Assembly (NCBI GenBank): GCA_903821695.1
Contig: CAIJLX010000061.1
Span: forward strand, 1-33,305
Source: an uncultured Alphaproteobacteria bacterium
Lineage (GTDB): Bacteria; Pseudomonadota; Alphaproteobacteria; Rickettsiales; CAIJLX01
Length of the DNA stretch: 33,305 bases
Direction: 5' to 3'
A program made the translations under genes and the position numbers. Of this stretch, positions 9,139 through 20,600 are shown piece after piece. Within the stretch, counting starts at the first letter, position 1. The number at the start of each line of letters is the position of its first letter. Below the pieces are notes generated by a model that was not told where the DNA came from, did no database searches, and saw only the letters and a program-made list of their open reading frames with translations.

Positions 9139-9795
9139 TTAGCCGATAACCTGGCCGGTTTTTTTCCAATCTTCTAGGAAGGTCGCGAGGCCTTTGTCGG
9201 TCAGTGGATGGTTGAGCAGCTGACGGAGGATTTTTGGTGGCAATGTTGCAACATGTGCGCCGAGTTTCGCGGCTTGTAGCACGTGCACTGGGTGGCGGAT
9301 GCTGGCGGCCAATACTTGGGTTTCGAGTTCTGGATAATTTTCGAACACTTGCATGATGTCGGCGATCAGTTCCATGCCGTCTTGGCCAACGTCATCTAAG
9401 CGGCCGATGAAGGGGGAAACATATGTCGCGCCGGCTTTGGCGGCGAGTAATGCTTGAGTTGCAGAAAAGCACAGAGTCATGTTGACGGTGGTGCCTTCGG
9501 AGGTCAATTGTTTGCAGGTTTTGAGGCCATCCCAGGTGAGGGGCAATTTGATCGTCACGTTTTTGGCGATTTTGCGGAGGATGTCGGCCTCTTTCATCAT
9601 TTTTTTATGTTCGGTGGCGACCACTTCGGCGCTCACGGAACCAGGGATAATCGAGCAGATTTCCTTGATGATGGCTTTAAAATCGCGGCTTTCTTTGGCG
9701 GCGAGCGTAGGGTTTGTGGTGACGCCATCAACCATGCCGGTGGCGGCCAAATCTACAATTTCTTTAATATCTGCAGTATCGATGAAAAATTTCAT
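9139..9795 (-). CDS. tal: Transaldolase (fructose-6-phosphate aldolase-like)
   Basis: [63 protein letters not shown]. Confidence 0.95.
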   Translation of the reverse strand: MKFFIDTADIKEIVDLAATGMVDGVTTNPTLAAKESRDFKAIIKEICSIIPGSVSAEVVATEHKKMMKEADILRKIAKNVTIKLPLTWDGLKTCKQLTSEGTTVNMTLCFSATQALLAAKAGATYVSPFIGRLDDVGQDGMELIADIMQVFENYPELETQVLAASIRHPVHVLQAAKLGAHVATLPPKILRQLLNHPLTDKGLATFLEDWKKTGQVIG

Positions 9796-9875
9796 GTCGT
9801 GTGTTTTATCGCGAAAAATGATAAATGCAAAGTATTATTCATAGACTCGAACCTGCCTTTACGATAACCAAGATT

Positions 9876-11138
9876 ATGCGTTTTTTTGCAACTGCTGTTT
9901 TATGGTTGATGATGGCGATGCCCGCGTTCGCGGCGGTATCAGAAATTTCAGGTTATCAGCTGAAAGCAAATGAAGATGGCAGCATGATTTTCCGCCTGAA
10001 AATCGATCAAATGTTGGATTTTCAGGCCTTCACTTTGGAAAATCCAAATCGTGTAGTGATTGATTTTAAAGACACGAAATGGGTGGTGCCGAAAGCGGAG
10101 AAGCCACAAAGCGAAATTGGTTTTGTCAAAAAATTGCGAGCGGGCAGACCAGAGCCGGAAACATTGCGTGTGGTGTTGGATGTATCGAAGCCGGTAAAAA
10201 TTGAAGATAGTTTTATTCAGGTGCCTAACCGTAAAGGTGATGCACATTATTTGATTGTGCAGATGAAGCTTTTACAGGCAGAGGCACCGAAAAGAAATTT
10301 CGCTGAACCTGCAAAACCATTGCCCGCACCTATTGTTGCTCCGGAAAAAGCAAAAGAACAACCAAAGGCGAATCCGGATTTGGTGGTGCCGCCACCAATG
10401 GAGCCTGCTTCGGCGGTTCCTACGCCGGTTTCGAAACCAGAGCGATTTGTGATTGTGATTGATCCGGGCCATGGCGGCGTTGATCCGGGTGCGATTGGAC
10501 CACAGGGCACGAAGGAAAAAGAAATCACATTGCGCTATGCCAAACATTTGCGTGAGTTGCTGAATGCAACTTCACGCTATGAAGTGGTGTTGACGCGCGG
10601 TGACGATGCGTATGTGCCATTGCGCGGGCGGGTGAAAAAATCGCGTGATGCGAATGCGCAATTGTTTATTTCATTGCATGCCGATTCGCACCCAGAGGCG
10701 AATATGCACGGGCTTTCGGTCTATACGCTTTCGGAAAATGCTTCGGATAAAGAGGCGGAGGCGTTGGCGGAGCGCGAGAACAAAAAGGATATTATTACGG
10801 GGGTGGACTTAAGTGCGGAGAGCAAAGATATCGCCGAGGTGCTGATTGATTTAGCCCGGCGCGACACCAAAAATACTTCGGCTCGGTTTGCCGAATTAGT
10901 AGTGGCGGAATTGGGAACAGAGGCGAAATTGCTGAAAAATAGTCATCGTTTTGCCGGTTTTGCGGTGCTTAAAGGTGTGGGTACCCCTTCGGCGCTAGTG
11001 GAGCTTGGCTATCTTTCCAATCCAAAGGAAGAAGCGCAGTTGATTAGCCGTGAATATGAGGATAAACTGGTGCATGCAATTGCCCGCGCGGTAGATACTT
11101 ACTGCGATCAATATGCACCCAAAGAACAAGCGCAATGA
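9876..11138 (+). CDS. amiC: N-acetylmuramoyl-L-alanine amidase with N-terminal AMIN domain
   Basis: Signal peptide MRFFATAVLWLMMAMPAFA; AMIN-like FTLENPNRVVIDFKDT; amidase_3 VIVIDPGHGGVDPGAIG and FISLHADSH. Confidence 0.9.
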   Translation: MRFFATAVLWLMMAMPAFAAVSEISGYQLKANEDGSMIFRLKIDQMLDFQAFTLENPNRVVIDFKDTKWVVPKAEKPQSEIGFVKKLRAGRPEPETLRVVLDVSKPVKIEDSFIQVPNRKGDAHYLIVQMKLLQAEAPKRNFAEPAKPLPAPIVAPEKAKEQPKANPDLVVPPPMEPASAVPTPVSKPERFVIVIDPGHGGVDPGAIGPQGTKEKEITLRYAKHLRELLNATSRYEVVLTRGDDAYVPLRGRVKKSRDANAQLFISLHADSHPEANMHGLSVYTLSENASDKEAEALAERENKKDIITGVDLSAESKDIAEVLIDLARRDTKNTSARFAELVVAELGTEAKLLKNSHRFAGFAVLKGVGTPSALVELGYLSNPKEEAQLISREYEDKLVHAIARAVDTYCDQYAPKEQAQ

Positions 11139-13612
11139 AAATTCTCACAATCCTTTTTTCTATGATGTTGATGGCGCTGATGATCTGCATGATCGGCGCG
11201 GCCACGGCTATTTTTTATTTCACCGGTGATCTGCCGGATTATTCACAGCTTGAGGATTACGCACCGCCGGTTGTTTCGCGCATTTATACGGCGGATGGGA
11301 AATTGCTGGAAGAATATGCCAAAGAGCGGCGGATTTTTGTGCCGATCAAAGCCGTGCCAAAAATTGTGGTGCAGGCATTCCTCGCGGCGGAAGATAGAAA
11401 TTTTTATAATCACCCGGGTGTGGATTTAAGCTCGATTGCGCGGGCGGGCATACAAAACGTGCTGAATGTCGGGCAGAAAAAAAGTATGATGGGTGGTTCG
11501 ACCATCACGCAGCAGGTAGTAAAAAACTTCCTGCTGACGAACGAACGCACGTTGGCGCGTAAAGTGAAAGAAGCCATTTTGGCTTATCGTTTGAGTGCTG
11601 TGTATACGAAGGATCAAATTCTTGAACTCTATCTCAATGAAATTTATCTGGGTGGCCGGGCTTATGGCATTGCAGCCGCCGCGCTGCATTATTTCAATAA
11701 ATCATTGGATGAATTAACGCTGGAAGAAGCAGCCCTGCTCGCGGCACTGCCGAAAGCGCCGAGTGCGTTTGATCCGCGCCATAATTATGCGCGCGCAGAA
11801 GCGCGCCGAAATTGGGTGCTGGATGGGATGGCGGAAGTGGGTGCGGCTACGCGTGAAGAAGTGGAGGTGGCGAAGAAGCGGCCAATTCTGCTTAAAACGC
11901 GCAGTGTGGAAGAGCGCGTGAATGCGGCATTTTTTGCGGAAGAAATTCGCCGGGAGTTGGTAAAGCGTTATACGACCAAGCAGGTGTATGAAGGTGGATT
12001 GACGGTGTATGGCACAGTGAATCCTGAGTATCAGAATCTTGCCGCACGTGCACTACGGAGAGGCTTAGAGGAATATGATCGCCGCCATGGTTGGCGTGGG
12101 CCGATTTCCAACCTGGATGGGGTTGATAACTGGATCGACGCATTGAAGAAAATGAAAGAGGTGGTGCCTGATCCGGAGTGGAAGTTGGGTGTGGTATTAA
12201 AACTGCGTCCGCAAGATGCCGAAATGGGTTTCGTGGATGGTACACGTGGCACACTGAATTTGGCCGACATCAAATGGGCGCGCAAATGGTTGCCTAATCA
12301 ACATCTCGGCAATGAAGTGACCAAGATGGCGGATGTTTTAAAGCGTGGCGATGTTGTGTGGATAGAGAAAAAAGACAAAACGTTGCAACTGTGCCAAGTG
12401 CCGGAAGTAAGCGGCGCAATCGTGGTGCAGGATGTGCATACCGGCAAAGTGCTTGCGATGCAGGGTGGCTATACATTCGAAGACAGCCAGTTCAACCGCG
12501 CAACACAAGCGCTACGCCAGCCGGGTTCAGCATTTAAACCGTTCGCTTATCTCGCGGCGCTGGAACACGGCTATACGCCTGCGACCTTGGTGCAAGATGC
12601 GCCGATCGAGCTTTATTGGGGCAGTGGCGATAATGTGCAAATCTGGAATCCGAAAAACTATTCCGGCGATTTCTTGGGTCCAACCACATTGCGTCGCGGT
12701 TTGGAATTGTCGCGCAACTTGATGACCATTCGCATGGCGCTTGATATCGGCATCAGCCGCATCACCGAAATTGCGAAACGCTTCGGCATTACGGATAAGC
12801 CGCAGCGTAATTTCTCGGCTGCTCTTGGCGCGACGGAAACGACATTACTACGCATCACCAATGCGTATGCAATGATTGCTAATGGTGGTATGCGCGTGGT
12901 GCCAACCTTTGTCGATCGCGTGCAGGATCGCAATGGACAAACACTGTATCGTAGTGATATTCGGTCATGCGAAGGCTGTAATTTTGCGCAATATTCAACA
13001 GGTATTAATCGCAATCCGCCAGCGCTGCGCGAATCAGGCGATCGGGTGACGAATCCTATCGCTGCGTTTTTGATGGTGAATATGTTGCAAGGCGTGGTGC
13101 TGCGCGGAACTGCGGTGAAAGCGGCAGCACTTGGTTTGCCGATTGGTGGTAAAACAGGCACGACGAACCAGAACTTTGATGCCTGGTTTGTTGGGTTCAC
13201 GCCCGATATCGTGGTTGGCGTTTATGTTGGGTTTGATACACCGCGCTCATTGGGTGATAAAGAAACCGGTGCCAGTGCAGCGCTGCCTATCTTTATCGAT
13301 TTTGTGCGTGAAGCAACAAAAGGCAAAAGCGTTCCGCCATTCCGCATTCCGCAAGGTGTGCGCATGGCGCAGATCGATTATTTCACCGGCTTCTTGCCAA
13401 CGAAGAACACGCCAGTAAAGGATAAGATTTTCGAAGCATTCCCTGTGCAGCGTGTGCCTGATCGCGCGGTAGAGTTTGGTGATTTGCTAGATCCAAACAA
13501 GGGTGGCCCAGCTTCGATTCAAGCGCCTGTTCCATTCTCGGATGAAAATGAAACACCAACGCGCCGCATAGAAGAAGTGCCGGCATCTCTTGGAACCGGA
13601 GGGTTCTATTAA
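11135..13612 (+). CDS. mrcA: Penicillin-binding protein 1A
   Basis: GT51 AAEDRNFYNHPGVD; transpeptidase SAFKPF, KTGTTN; start overlaps amiC stop (ATGA). Confidence 0.95.
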   Translation: MKILTILFSMMLMALMICMIGAATAIFYFTGDLPDYSQLEDYAPPVVSRIYTADGKLLEEYAKERRIFVPIKAVPKIVVQAFLAAEDRNFYNHPGVDLSSIARAGIQNVLNVGQKKSMMGGSTITQQVVKNFLLTNERTLARKVKEAILAYRLSAVYTKDQILELYLNEIYLGGRAYGIAAAALHYFNKSLDELTLEEAALLAALPKAPSAFDPRHNYARAEARRNWVLDGMAEVGAATREEVEVAKKRPILLKTRSVEERVNAAFFAEEIRRELVKRYTTKQVYEGGLTVYGTVNPEYQNLAARALRRGLEEYDRRHGWRGPISNLDGVDNWIDALKKMKEVVPDPEWKLGVVLKLRPQDAEMGFVDGTRGTLNLADIKWARKWLPNQHLGNEVTKMADVLKRGDVVWIEKKDKTLQLCQVPEVSGAIVVQDVHTGKVLAMQGGYTFEDSQFNRATQALRQPGSAFKPFAYLAALEHGYTPATLVQDAPIELYWGSGDNVQIWNPKNYSGDFLGPTTLRRGLELSRNLMTIRMALDIGISRITEIAKRFGITDKPQRNFSAALGATETTLLRITNAYAMIANGGMRVVPTFVDRVQDRNGQTLYRSDIRSCEGCNFAQYSTGINRNPPALRESGDRVTNPIAAFLMVNMLQGVVLRGTAVKAAALGLPIGGKTGTTNQNFDAWFVGFTPDIVVGVYVGFDTPRSLGDKETGASAALPIFIDFVREATKGKSVPPFRIPQGVRMAQIDYFTGFLPTKNTPVKDKIFEAFPVQRVPDRAVEFGDLLDPNKGGPASIQAPVPFSDENETPTRRIEEVPASLGTGGFY

Positions 13613-14232
13613 TGATGGATCTGCCGCAATCTAAAGAAATGGTGATCCACGTTCCGCAAGCCTTGCAGCGCTATTTTTATGAGCTGATCGTCGGCGGTGC
13701 GTTCATTGTGGCAGCGACGCTTACGGCGCTGATCATGATGTACCAAGTGTTGGGTGAATCATTGCCGGAATGGTTACGGCTGATTTATTTTTTGATGATT
13801 GCGCTGTCGCTTGGCGTATTGATCGTTGGTTTCCGGATTGTGGTTGATAGTGAAAATGAACGCAAACTCGCGAGCAAACATTTAGGTCGCGAATGGATGA
13901 TGGATGAAAAACATCTCACCATCAGCCTCGCGCTGCTAGAAGGCAAAGAGCGGATGACCCTGCGCAAATTTAAAACCGGTGCGCTGCGTGTAGAGTGGCA
14001 AGATATTCAAAAAATAATAGTGAAAGAAGCAGTGAAGCTACCGAAAGTAATGCCTGCCTGCCTCGAAATTTATGTCGAAAACCACGAAGATACGCTTGGT
14101 TTTGATACAGTGTTGCGTGTCCGCAGAGATTTGTTAGGCACCCAAGAAGCCCGCATTTTAGATTTCTGCCGTAGCCATAAAGTGGTGGTGGAAGTGGAGG
14201 CGCCTAGTCCTTCTTCCCAATCCGTTGGCTGA
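13612..14232 (+). CDS. Hypothetical membrane protein
   Basis: 206 aa with two hydrophobic segments; abuts mrcA; 3' end overlaps convergent prfB. Confidence 0.7.
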   Translation: MMDLPQSKEMVIHVPQALQRYFYELIVGGAFIVAATLTALIMMYQVLGESLPEWLRLIYFLMIALSLGVLIVGFRIVVDSENERKLASKHLGREWMMDEKHLTISLALLEGKERMTLRKFKTGALRVEWQDIQKIIVKEAVKLPKVMPACLEIYVENHEDTLGFDTVLRVRRDLLGTQEARILDFCRSHKVVVEVEAPSPSSQSVG

Positions 14233-15311
14233 GCGCGGCGGACATCATGTCGTCGATTTGGCCGTCCAATACGCCGCCGGTGTTGCTAGTTTCGTAGCCG
14301 GTGCGCAAATCTTTGACCATCTGGTAGGGCTGCAATACATACGAACGGATTTGGTGGCCCCAGCCGATTTCACTTTTGCTGGCGTTGCTCGCGTTTAGGG
14401 CTTCTTCTTTTTTGCGTAATTCCAATTCATATAATCGTGCGCGCAACATCGTGTATGCCTCGGCGCGGTTGCGGTGTTGGCTGCGGCTGTTTTGGCATTG
14501 CACGACGATGTTGGTCGGAATGTGCGTGATGCGGATCGCGCTATCGGTTTTGTTAATATGCTGTCCGCCTGCGCCAGAAGCACGATAGGTGTCGACGCGG
14601 ATATCTTTATCTTCAACGACGATGTCGATCGATTCATCGATTACCGGATAAACCCACACGCTTGCGAAACTCGTATGACGTTTGCCAGCGGCATCGAACG
14701 GCGAAATGCGCACGAGGCGATGCACACCACTTTCCGTTTTTGCCCAGCCATAGGCATTGCGGCCTTCAACGCGGATGGTGGCAGATTTGATGCCGGCTTC
14801 ATCACCGGTATTTTCATCGATCAGATCGGTTTTATAACCGTGTGATTCTGCCCAACGTAAATACATGCGCAATAACATGCCGGCCCAATCATTGCTTTCT
14901 GTTCCGCCAGCGCCAGCGTGGATTTCCATGAAGCAATCATTAGCATCTGCCTCGCCGGAAAAGAGCGCTTCGGTTTCTAGTTTCTTTGCTTTGGTCGCGA
15001 GTTCGCCGAGTGCTTTTTCGGCTTCGAGCAATGTTGCATTATCGTTTTCGGCATCTGCCATATCGGCGAGTTCGCGATAGGAAAGTAGATCACCTTGCAG
15101 GCCGCGGAATTCATTGAGTGCAAATTCGAGATGATTTTTTTCGCGCATCAGGCTTTGCGCGTTTTTGCGGTCGTTCCACAAATTGGGATCTTCGATTAAC
15201 GGCGCGAGTTCACCTAAGCGTTTTTCGATGTTCGCAGGGTCAAAGATACCTCCCGAGCAGGCCTAAGGATTGCTCTATCGAGGTAATAAAATTGAGAACT
15301 TCTGCTTTCAT
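14204..15311 (-). CDS. prfB: Peptide chain release factor 2 (needs +1 programmed frameshift)
   Basis: GGQ motif GAGGQHINKTDSAIRITH and SPF motif. Upstream ATG at 15311 encodes MKAEVLNFITSIEQSLGLLGRYL, then TGA; a +1 shift restores DPANIEKRLGELAPLIEDPNLWNDRK... Confidence 0.95.
15237..15254 (-). promoter_or_regulatory. prfB programmed +1 frameshift signal
   Basis: Minus strand GGGAGGTATCTTTGACCC: SD-like AGG, CTT slip codon, in-frame TGA (15240-15242) followed by C. Confidence 0.95.
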
Positions 15312-15871
15312 AAGAACAGGCTACCTATCATGAATACGCCAATCACGACAAATAAAACCGCGGCGACTTTTTTCAATGTATCTAGCGGAACCCGTTTGCC
15401 AAATTGTTTGCCTAAATAAATCACCGGCAAATTTGCGGCGATCATGCCGAGTGTCGCGCCGAATACAATCATCCATACCGTATGGTTATAAGCGGCAAGC
15501 GCAGCAGTCGCGATTTGGGTTTTATCGGCGGCTTCGGCGACGAAATAAAACAAGAAGCAGGTGAGCAACGCGGGCATTTTTTTATTAAAGATGGTCATTT
15601 TTTGCGCGTCCTCGTGTTTCCAACTGAACACGCCGATCAATATAAAAATAGCGCCGCTGATGATGCGCAGCACATTACCACTCAGCCAATCGTGCACCGC
15701 CACACCGACCCATGCAGCCATATAATGGTTGATGAGCGATGCGGTCGCCATACCGAGCAGCATGTGCCAGCTGCGGTGATTTTTACCAGCGAGATAGAGC
15801 GTAATCAGCTGTGATTTATCACCGAATTCCGCAATGCCAACTGTAAAAAAAGAAAGGAGAAGAAGTTCCAT
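15308..15871 (-). CDS. TMEM165/GDT1 (UPF0016) family transporter
   Basis: GIAEFGDKSQLITLYLA and VAEAADKTQIATAALAA: the two E-x-G/A-D-K-T/S motifs of the family. Confidence 0.9.
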   Translation of the reverse strand: MELLLLSFFTVGIAEFGDKSQLITLYLAGKNHRSWHMLLGMATASLINHYMAAWVGVAVHDWLSGNVLRIISGAIFILIGVFSWKHEDAQKMTIFNKKMPALLTCFLFYFVAEAADKTQIATAALAAYNHTVWMIVFGATLGMIAANLPVIYLGKQFGKRVPLDTLKKVAAVLFVVIGVFMIGSLFL

Positions 15872-17592
15872 TAGATGTTCGCATACATATGCGTTTCTTT
15901 TCTCGCGCCCGGATGAGTGAGCGCACCTTTTTCAGCCGAGCCAACGCTTTGTGCATATTTCCACAGCGCGCCAGATTGATAATCATGCTGACGTGGTTTC
16001 CATTCTTTGCGGCGTTTTTCGAGTTCTGCTTCTGATACATTTACTTGAATCAAGCCGACATTCGCATCGATCAAAATATTATCACCGTTTTGGATGAGAC
16101 CGATTACGCCGCCGACTGCTGCTTCTGGCCCAACGTGGCCGATGCAGAAACCGCGGGTTGCGCCGCTAAAGCGACCATCGGTGATGAGTGCCACCTTATC
16201 GCCCATGCCTTGGCCGTAAATCGCGGCGGTGGTGGCGAGCATTTCGCGCATGCCGGGGCCGCCTTTCGGGCCTTCGTAACGAATGATGAATACATCGCCT
16301 GCTTTATATTGTTTGTTTTCCACGGCTTTAAACGCATCTTCTTCGCAATCAAATACAATTGCCGTGCCGTCATGCACCAAATTCTGCATCCCGGCGATTT
16401 TTACGATCGCGCCTTCGGGTGCGAGGTTGCCTTTGAGCACGACTACGCCGCCGGTAGCGAGCAATGGTTTATTCGCAGGTGCAACGATTTTTTGATCGGT
16501 TGGGAATTTTACGTCTTTCAAATTTTCAGCGATGGTTTTGCCGGTAACGGTCATGCAATCGCCATGCAAATAACCATGATCAAGCAATGTTTTCATCACG
16601 ATTTTGACGCCGCCGATATCGAATAAATCTTTCGCAACATAATCGCCGCCCGGTTTGAGCGAGGCAATATATGGTGTGCGTTTGAATACTTCACCAACAG
16701 CGTGAATATCAAAATCAATACCTGCTTCGCTCGCGATGGCAGGTAAATGCAATGCTGCATTCGTGGAGCCACCGGTTGCTGCAACAATCGCCGCGGCATT
16801 TTCTAATGCTTTACGCGTTACGATATCGCGTGGGCGGATATTTTTTTCGAGCAATTTCATCACCGCAACGCCAGCATCAAACGCGATTTGATCACGCTCT
16901 TTGTAAGGTGCAGGTGCTCCAGCGGAATCTGGCAATGCGAGGCCGATTGCTTCGGAGACGCAAGCCATAGTGTTGGCGGTGAACTGTCCGCCGCATGCAC
17001 CATCAGATGGGCAGGCAACTTTTTCGAGCGCTTCCACTTCTTCCTTGGTCATTTTGCCAGCGGCATATTTACCAACTGCTTCGAACAAATCTTGTACGGT
17101 GACTGGTTTACCTTGGAATTCACCAGGTAAAATCGAGCCACCATAGACAAATACGGAAGGTACGTTAAGGCGCAGCATGGACATCATCAAACCTGGCAAG
17201 GATTTATCGCAGCCAGCAAAACCAACCAGCGCATCATAGGAATGGCCGCGCATAGTAAGCTCAACCGAATCCGCAATCACTTCACGCGAAACGAGCGACG
17301 ATTTCATGCCTTGGTGGCCCATCGCGATACCGTCGGTTACGGTGATAGTACAAAATTCACGTGGTGTTCCACCATTGGCCGACACACCTTTTTTCGCGAT
17401 CTCTGCCTGGTGCTTCAGCGCCGTATTACAAGGTGCTGCTTCGTTCCAGGTTGAAACTACGCCGACGAGCGGCTGGTGGATTTGCTCGGTCGTTAAACCC
17501 ATCGCGTAATAATAACTACGATGCGGCGCACGCTCAGGCCCTTCGGTAACGTGGCGGCTAGGCAGATTATGTTTGATGTGGGAGCTGGTCAT
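15871..17592 (-). CDS. ilvD: Dihydroxy-acid dehydratase
   Basis: GCDKSLPGLMM, PSDGACGGQFTANTM, GRFSGATRGFCIGHVGPEA. Confidence 0.97.
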   Translation of the reverse strand: MTSSHIKHNLPSRHVTEGPERAPHRSYYYAMGLTTEQIHQPLVGVVSTWNEAAPCNTALKHQAEIAKKGVSANGGTPREFCTITVTDGIAMGHQGMKSSLVSREVIADSVELTMRGHSYDALVGFAGCDKSLPGLMMSMLRLNVPSVFVYGGSILPGEFQGKPVTVQDLFEAVGKYAAGKMTKEEVEALEKVACPSDGACGGQFTANTMACVSEAIGLALPDSAGAPAPYKERDQIAFDAGVAVMKLLEKNIRPRDIVTRKALENAAAIVAATGGSTNAALHLPAIASEAGIDFDIHAVGEVFKRTPYIASLKPGGDYVAKDLFDIGGVKIVMKTLLDHGYLHGDCMTVTGKTIAENLKDVKFPTDQKIVAPANKPLLATGGVVVLKGNLAPEGAIVKIAGMQNLVHDGTAIVFDCEEDAFKAVENKQYKAGDVFIIRYEGPKGGPGMREMLATTAAIYGQGMGDKVALITDGRFSGATRGFCIGHVGPEAAVGGVIGLIQNGDNILIDANVGLIQVNVSEAELEKRRKEWKPRQHDYQSGALWKYAQSVGSAEKGALTHPGARKETHMYANI

Positions 17593-17662
17593 ATAAATAT
17601 ATACAGGGGGTTGGTGCTAGGGAGCGGGAAAAATAGTGTTCCGACGTGTTAGCGTCAAGGTT

Positions 17663-20600
17663 TTATCGTGATTTCGGCTCAGGCGGGAGGCCTACGATTG
17701 GTTCTTCGGCGGCTGGCGGAATATAGCCAGGCGGCGGTGGTGGGTTTGTCGAAGTTTGTTGCGGGCTTGCATAAGGGATTGGAACTGGGGTGGATTTTAC
17801 GCCAGCGGGGGAAATAAGTTTTGGGATGGTGCCATTAGCCATGGCATTGGCAGCTGGGTCATCACCGGTTTTGCGGACATATTCTTGGTAAGCCAGTTTG
17901 CGCTCGATTTCTTCAAAGGTAAGCGGCTCGCCAGGTTTTTTCTTGGATTGATCGTCGACAATTTGTTGGCTTAGGCCAGGTCCATTTGAAATAACGGTGC
18001 GTGGGGCAGGGCCGGCATCAGCCAATGCTTGCAGTGCGCGGTCGCGAGCGTCGAGTTGTTTCTTCTTCGGATTTTCACCATCCATCATTGCGTTATAAAC
18101 CGAGGCATAGCCACGACCAACGCCCGACTGCAGTGGCGTTAATGGATTGCGATAATCAGCAGTCGCTTTTGCACCCATTTCAAACAGCGCATCGATAATA
18201 TCTTCACGGCCACGCTCCGCCGCCACTTGCATCGCGGTCATGCCATGCACGTTTGGATTATTCGGGTTGGCACCGCGCGCCAGCAACACTCGTACCGCGC
18301 CCGCTTGACCATTCACGGAAGCATGCACCAGTGGCGTATCGCCAATGGCATTTTTCGCTTCGACATCCACACCATTATTCAGCAACGAGCGAATCGCATT
18401 CAGATCACCGCGCGCAACGGCGACGAATAATAATTGCTGGAGATCTTCCTTATAAAGCGCTTTAGGCAAATGTGCGTTGCGACTTTCATATTCTTTGCGG
18501 TTGATGACTTCCGGCAATACTTGTGTACGGAAATCATGATTCTTCCAGAATTTAAATGCGGGGTCATCTTGGCTGATATCAGCAATAACGGGCTCTGATG
18601 GTTCCACCACCGGATCTTTCACTACTGCTTTTTTACCTTTATCATTCAGCTCACCAAACTCAAATACTTCTGGCACTGGTGTTGCATCATCATTCTTTGC
18701 AGCGGCCACCTCTGGCGTTGCAGGTTTTGGTGGAGTGGTTGGTGCTGCTGCCGGGCGGTTTTCATCACCGGGTAATTTTAAATCACCCAGTGCGAGTGAA
18801 GGCAAGGGCTGCGCTGCTGGTGCTGCGGAAGGAAGTGTTGGAATGGAAGGTGTATTCGTTTTTTCCGCCACGTCTTGTTGCGGCAAAGGTGGTGCCGCGG
18901 GCATTGCGGGAGCAAGTGGTGTTTTTGCGACGAATGAAGGGAGATCAGTTTTTGGCAGCGGCTGAATTTCTGGAATCACTGGCGCTTCAGCGACTTCAGG
19001 TTCTGGAATAGCAGGCGCTTCCGCAATCACGGGCATTTCTGGTTTTGGCAATGGTATTGCTGGTAATGGCGGGGCCTTCTCAGCAAGCACAGGCGCAGGC
19101 GGTGTTATTGGTTTGATTTCTGGAATCACCGGCATCTCAGGTGCTTTTTCCGCGATGACGGGTGCTGGAGGTGCAAGTGGCGGAACCACCACAGGCGCTT
19201 TCTCTGCAATAGTAGGTGCCGGAGGTAAAGGCAGCGGAGCTATCGGCTTAATTTCTGGAACGATTGGGGCTTCCGCGATAACCGGCATCTCAGGTACTTT
19301 TGCAGCGATTGTAGGGGCTGGTGGCACAGGCAACGGCACCATCGGTTTGATTTCTGGGAAAATCGGTGCGGCAGCAATCACCGGTGTTTTCTCCGGTGTT
19401 TTTTCTACGATGGCTGGTGGTGTAATTGGTTTAATTTTAGGAATAATCGGTGCTGCAGCAATGACCGGTGCCGGCGCTTTTTCTGCTATTTTAGGTTTTG
19501 GCAATGGCGCAATTTCCGGCAGTTTAATCTCCGGAATAATCGGTGCTGTTGCAATCACTGTTTTCGTTTCAGATTTTTTCGGTGTTTCTGATTTTGGTAG
19601 ATCAAGCAACGTACCTGCCACCGATTCGATTTTCGGTAGCGTTGGGAAAGGGGCAGCTTTTGGTTCGCTCGGAATACGTGTTGTTGTCGTAATGGTTTGA
19701 GATGATGCAATCGGTTTCGTTACTATTGGTTTTGGTACTATAGGAGCTGCATCAGCCACACTTGTTTTTGGTAATGAAGGTAGTGGTGGGGTCGCGCCAT
19801 CAACCGTAATGCCTGGTTTTGGTTTCATGAATTTTACCGGCTCGTCTTTATTTGCGGCGACAATATTCTTCGCGGCAATTTCTGCCGTTTCTGTTTTTGG
19901 CGATGTAAAGCTTTCCGCTTTTGCGATCACTTTATCCGTTGCGCTTTTTGCTTTATCTTTCAGCGATTCAAACCAACCTTGTTCAGGCTGCACTTTGGTC
20001 AAATCAGGCAACGGAACGGAAGGGCCTTTTTGCGCGGTTGTCAAAGGCGGCACAGGCAGAGGTGCCGGTATATTTGCCAATGGTGCTGCTGGCGGTGCAA
20101 TAGAAGGCAGTGGTTTTGGCGCAATCGATGGCGCAGGAATAGCTGCAGTTGCAACGGGCGGTGTAGGAATAACAGCATCTGCAACAGGTGGCGTCGCGGG
20201 TGGAACGGCGGCAAGTGGCGCTGGTGGAACAACAGGTGCAGCTAACGTTTTTAGCGCAGGCACTTCTAGTGGTGCGACCGCCAGTCTTTCCGGCTTGATA
20301 GGATTTGGCAATACTGGAACGGTGACTTGCTCCACAGAATTTTTTCGCGCCTTTGGTGGTAGTGCGACAACAGCATTCGGTTTTTTCGGCTTCTTCGCTG
20401 TTTTCTCTCCGACCGCATCAAATTCAAAAATATCTGGATCAACTGTGGGTGTTTCACTTCCCGTATTCAACGCTTCTACAACTGGCGGTTCCATCGGCGG
20501 CGGTGGTGGCAATATTGGCGCAGTAGCAACAACCGGTGGAGGTGTCGGAGCAGCAGAAGGTGTTTTCGGAGGCTCCGTTGGGTTCGCGTTGGGCTGTGCT

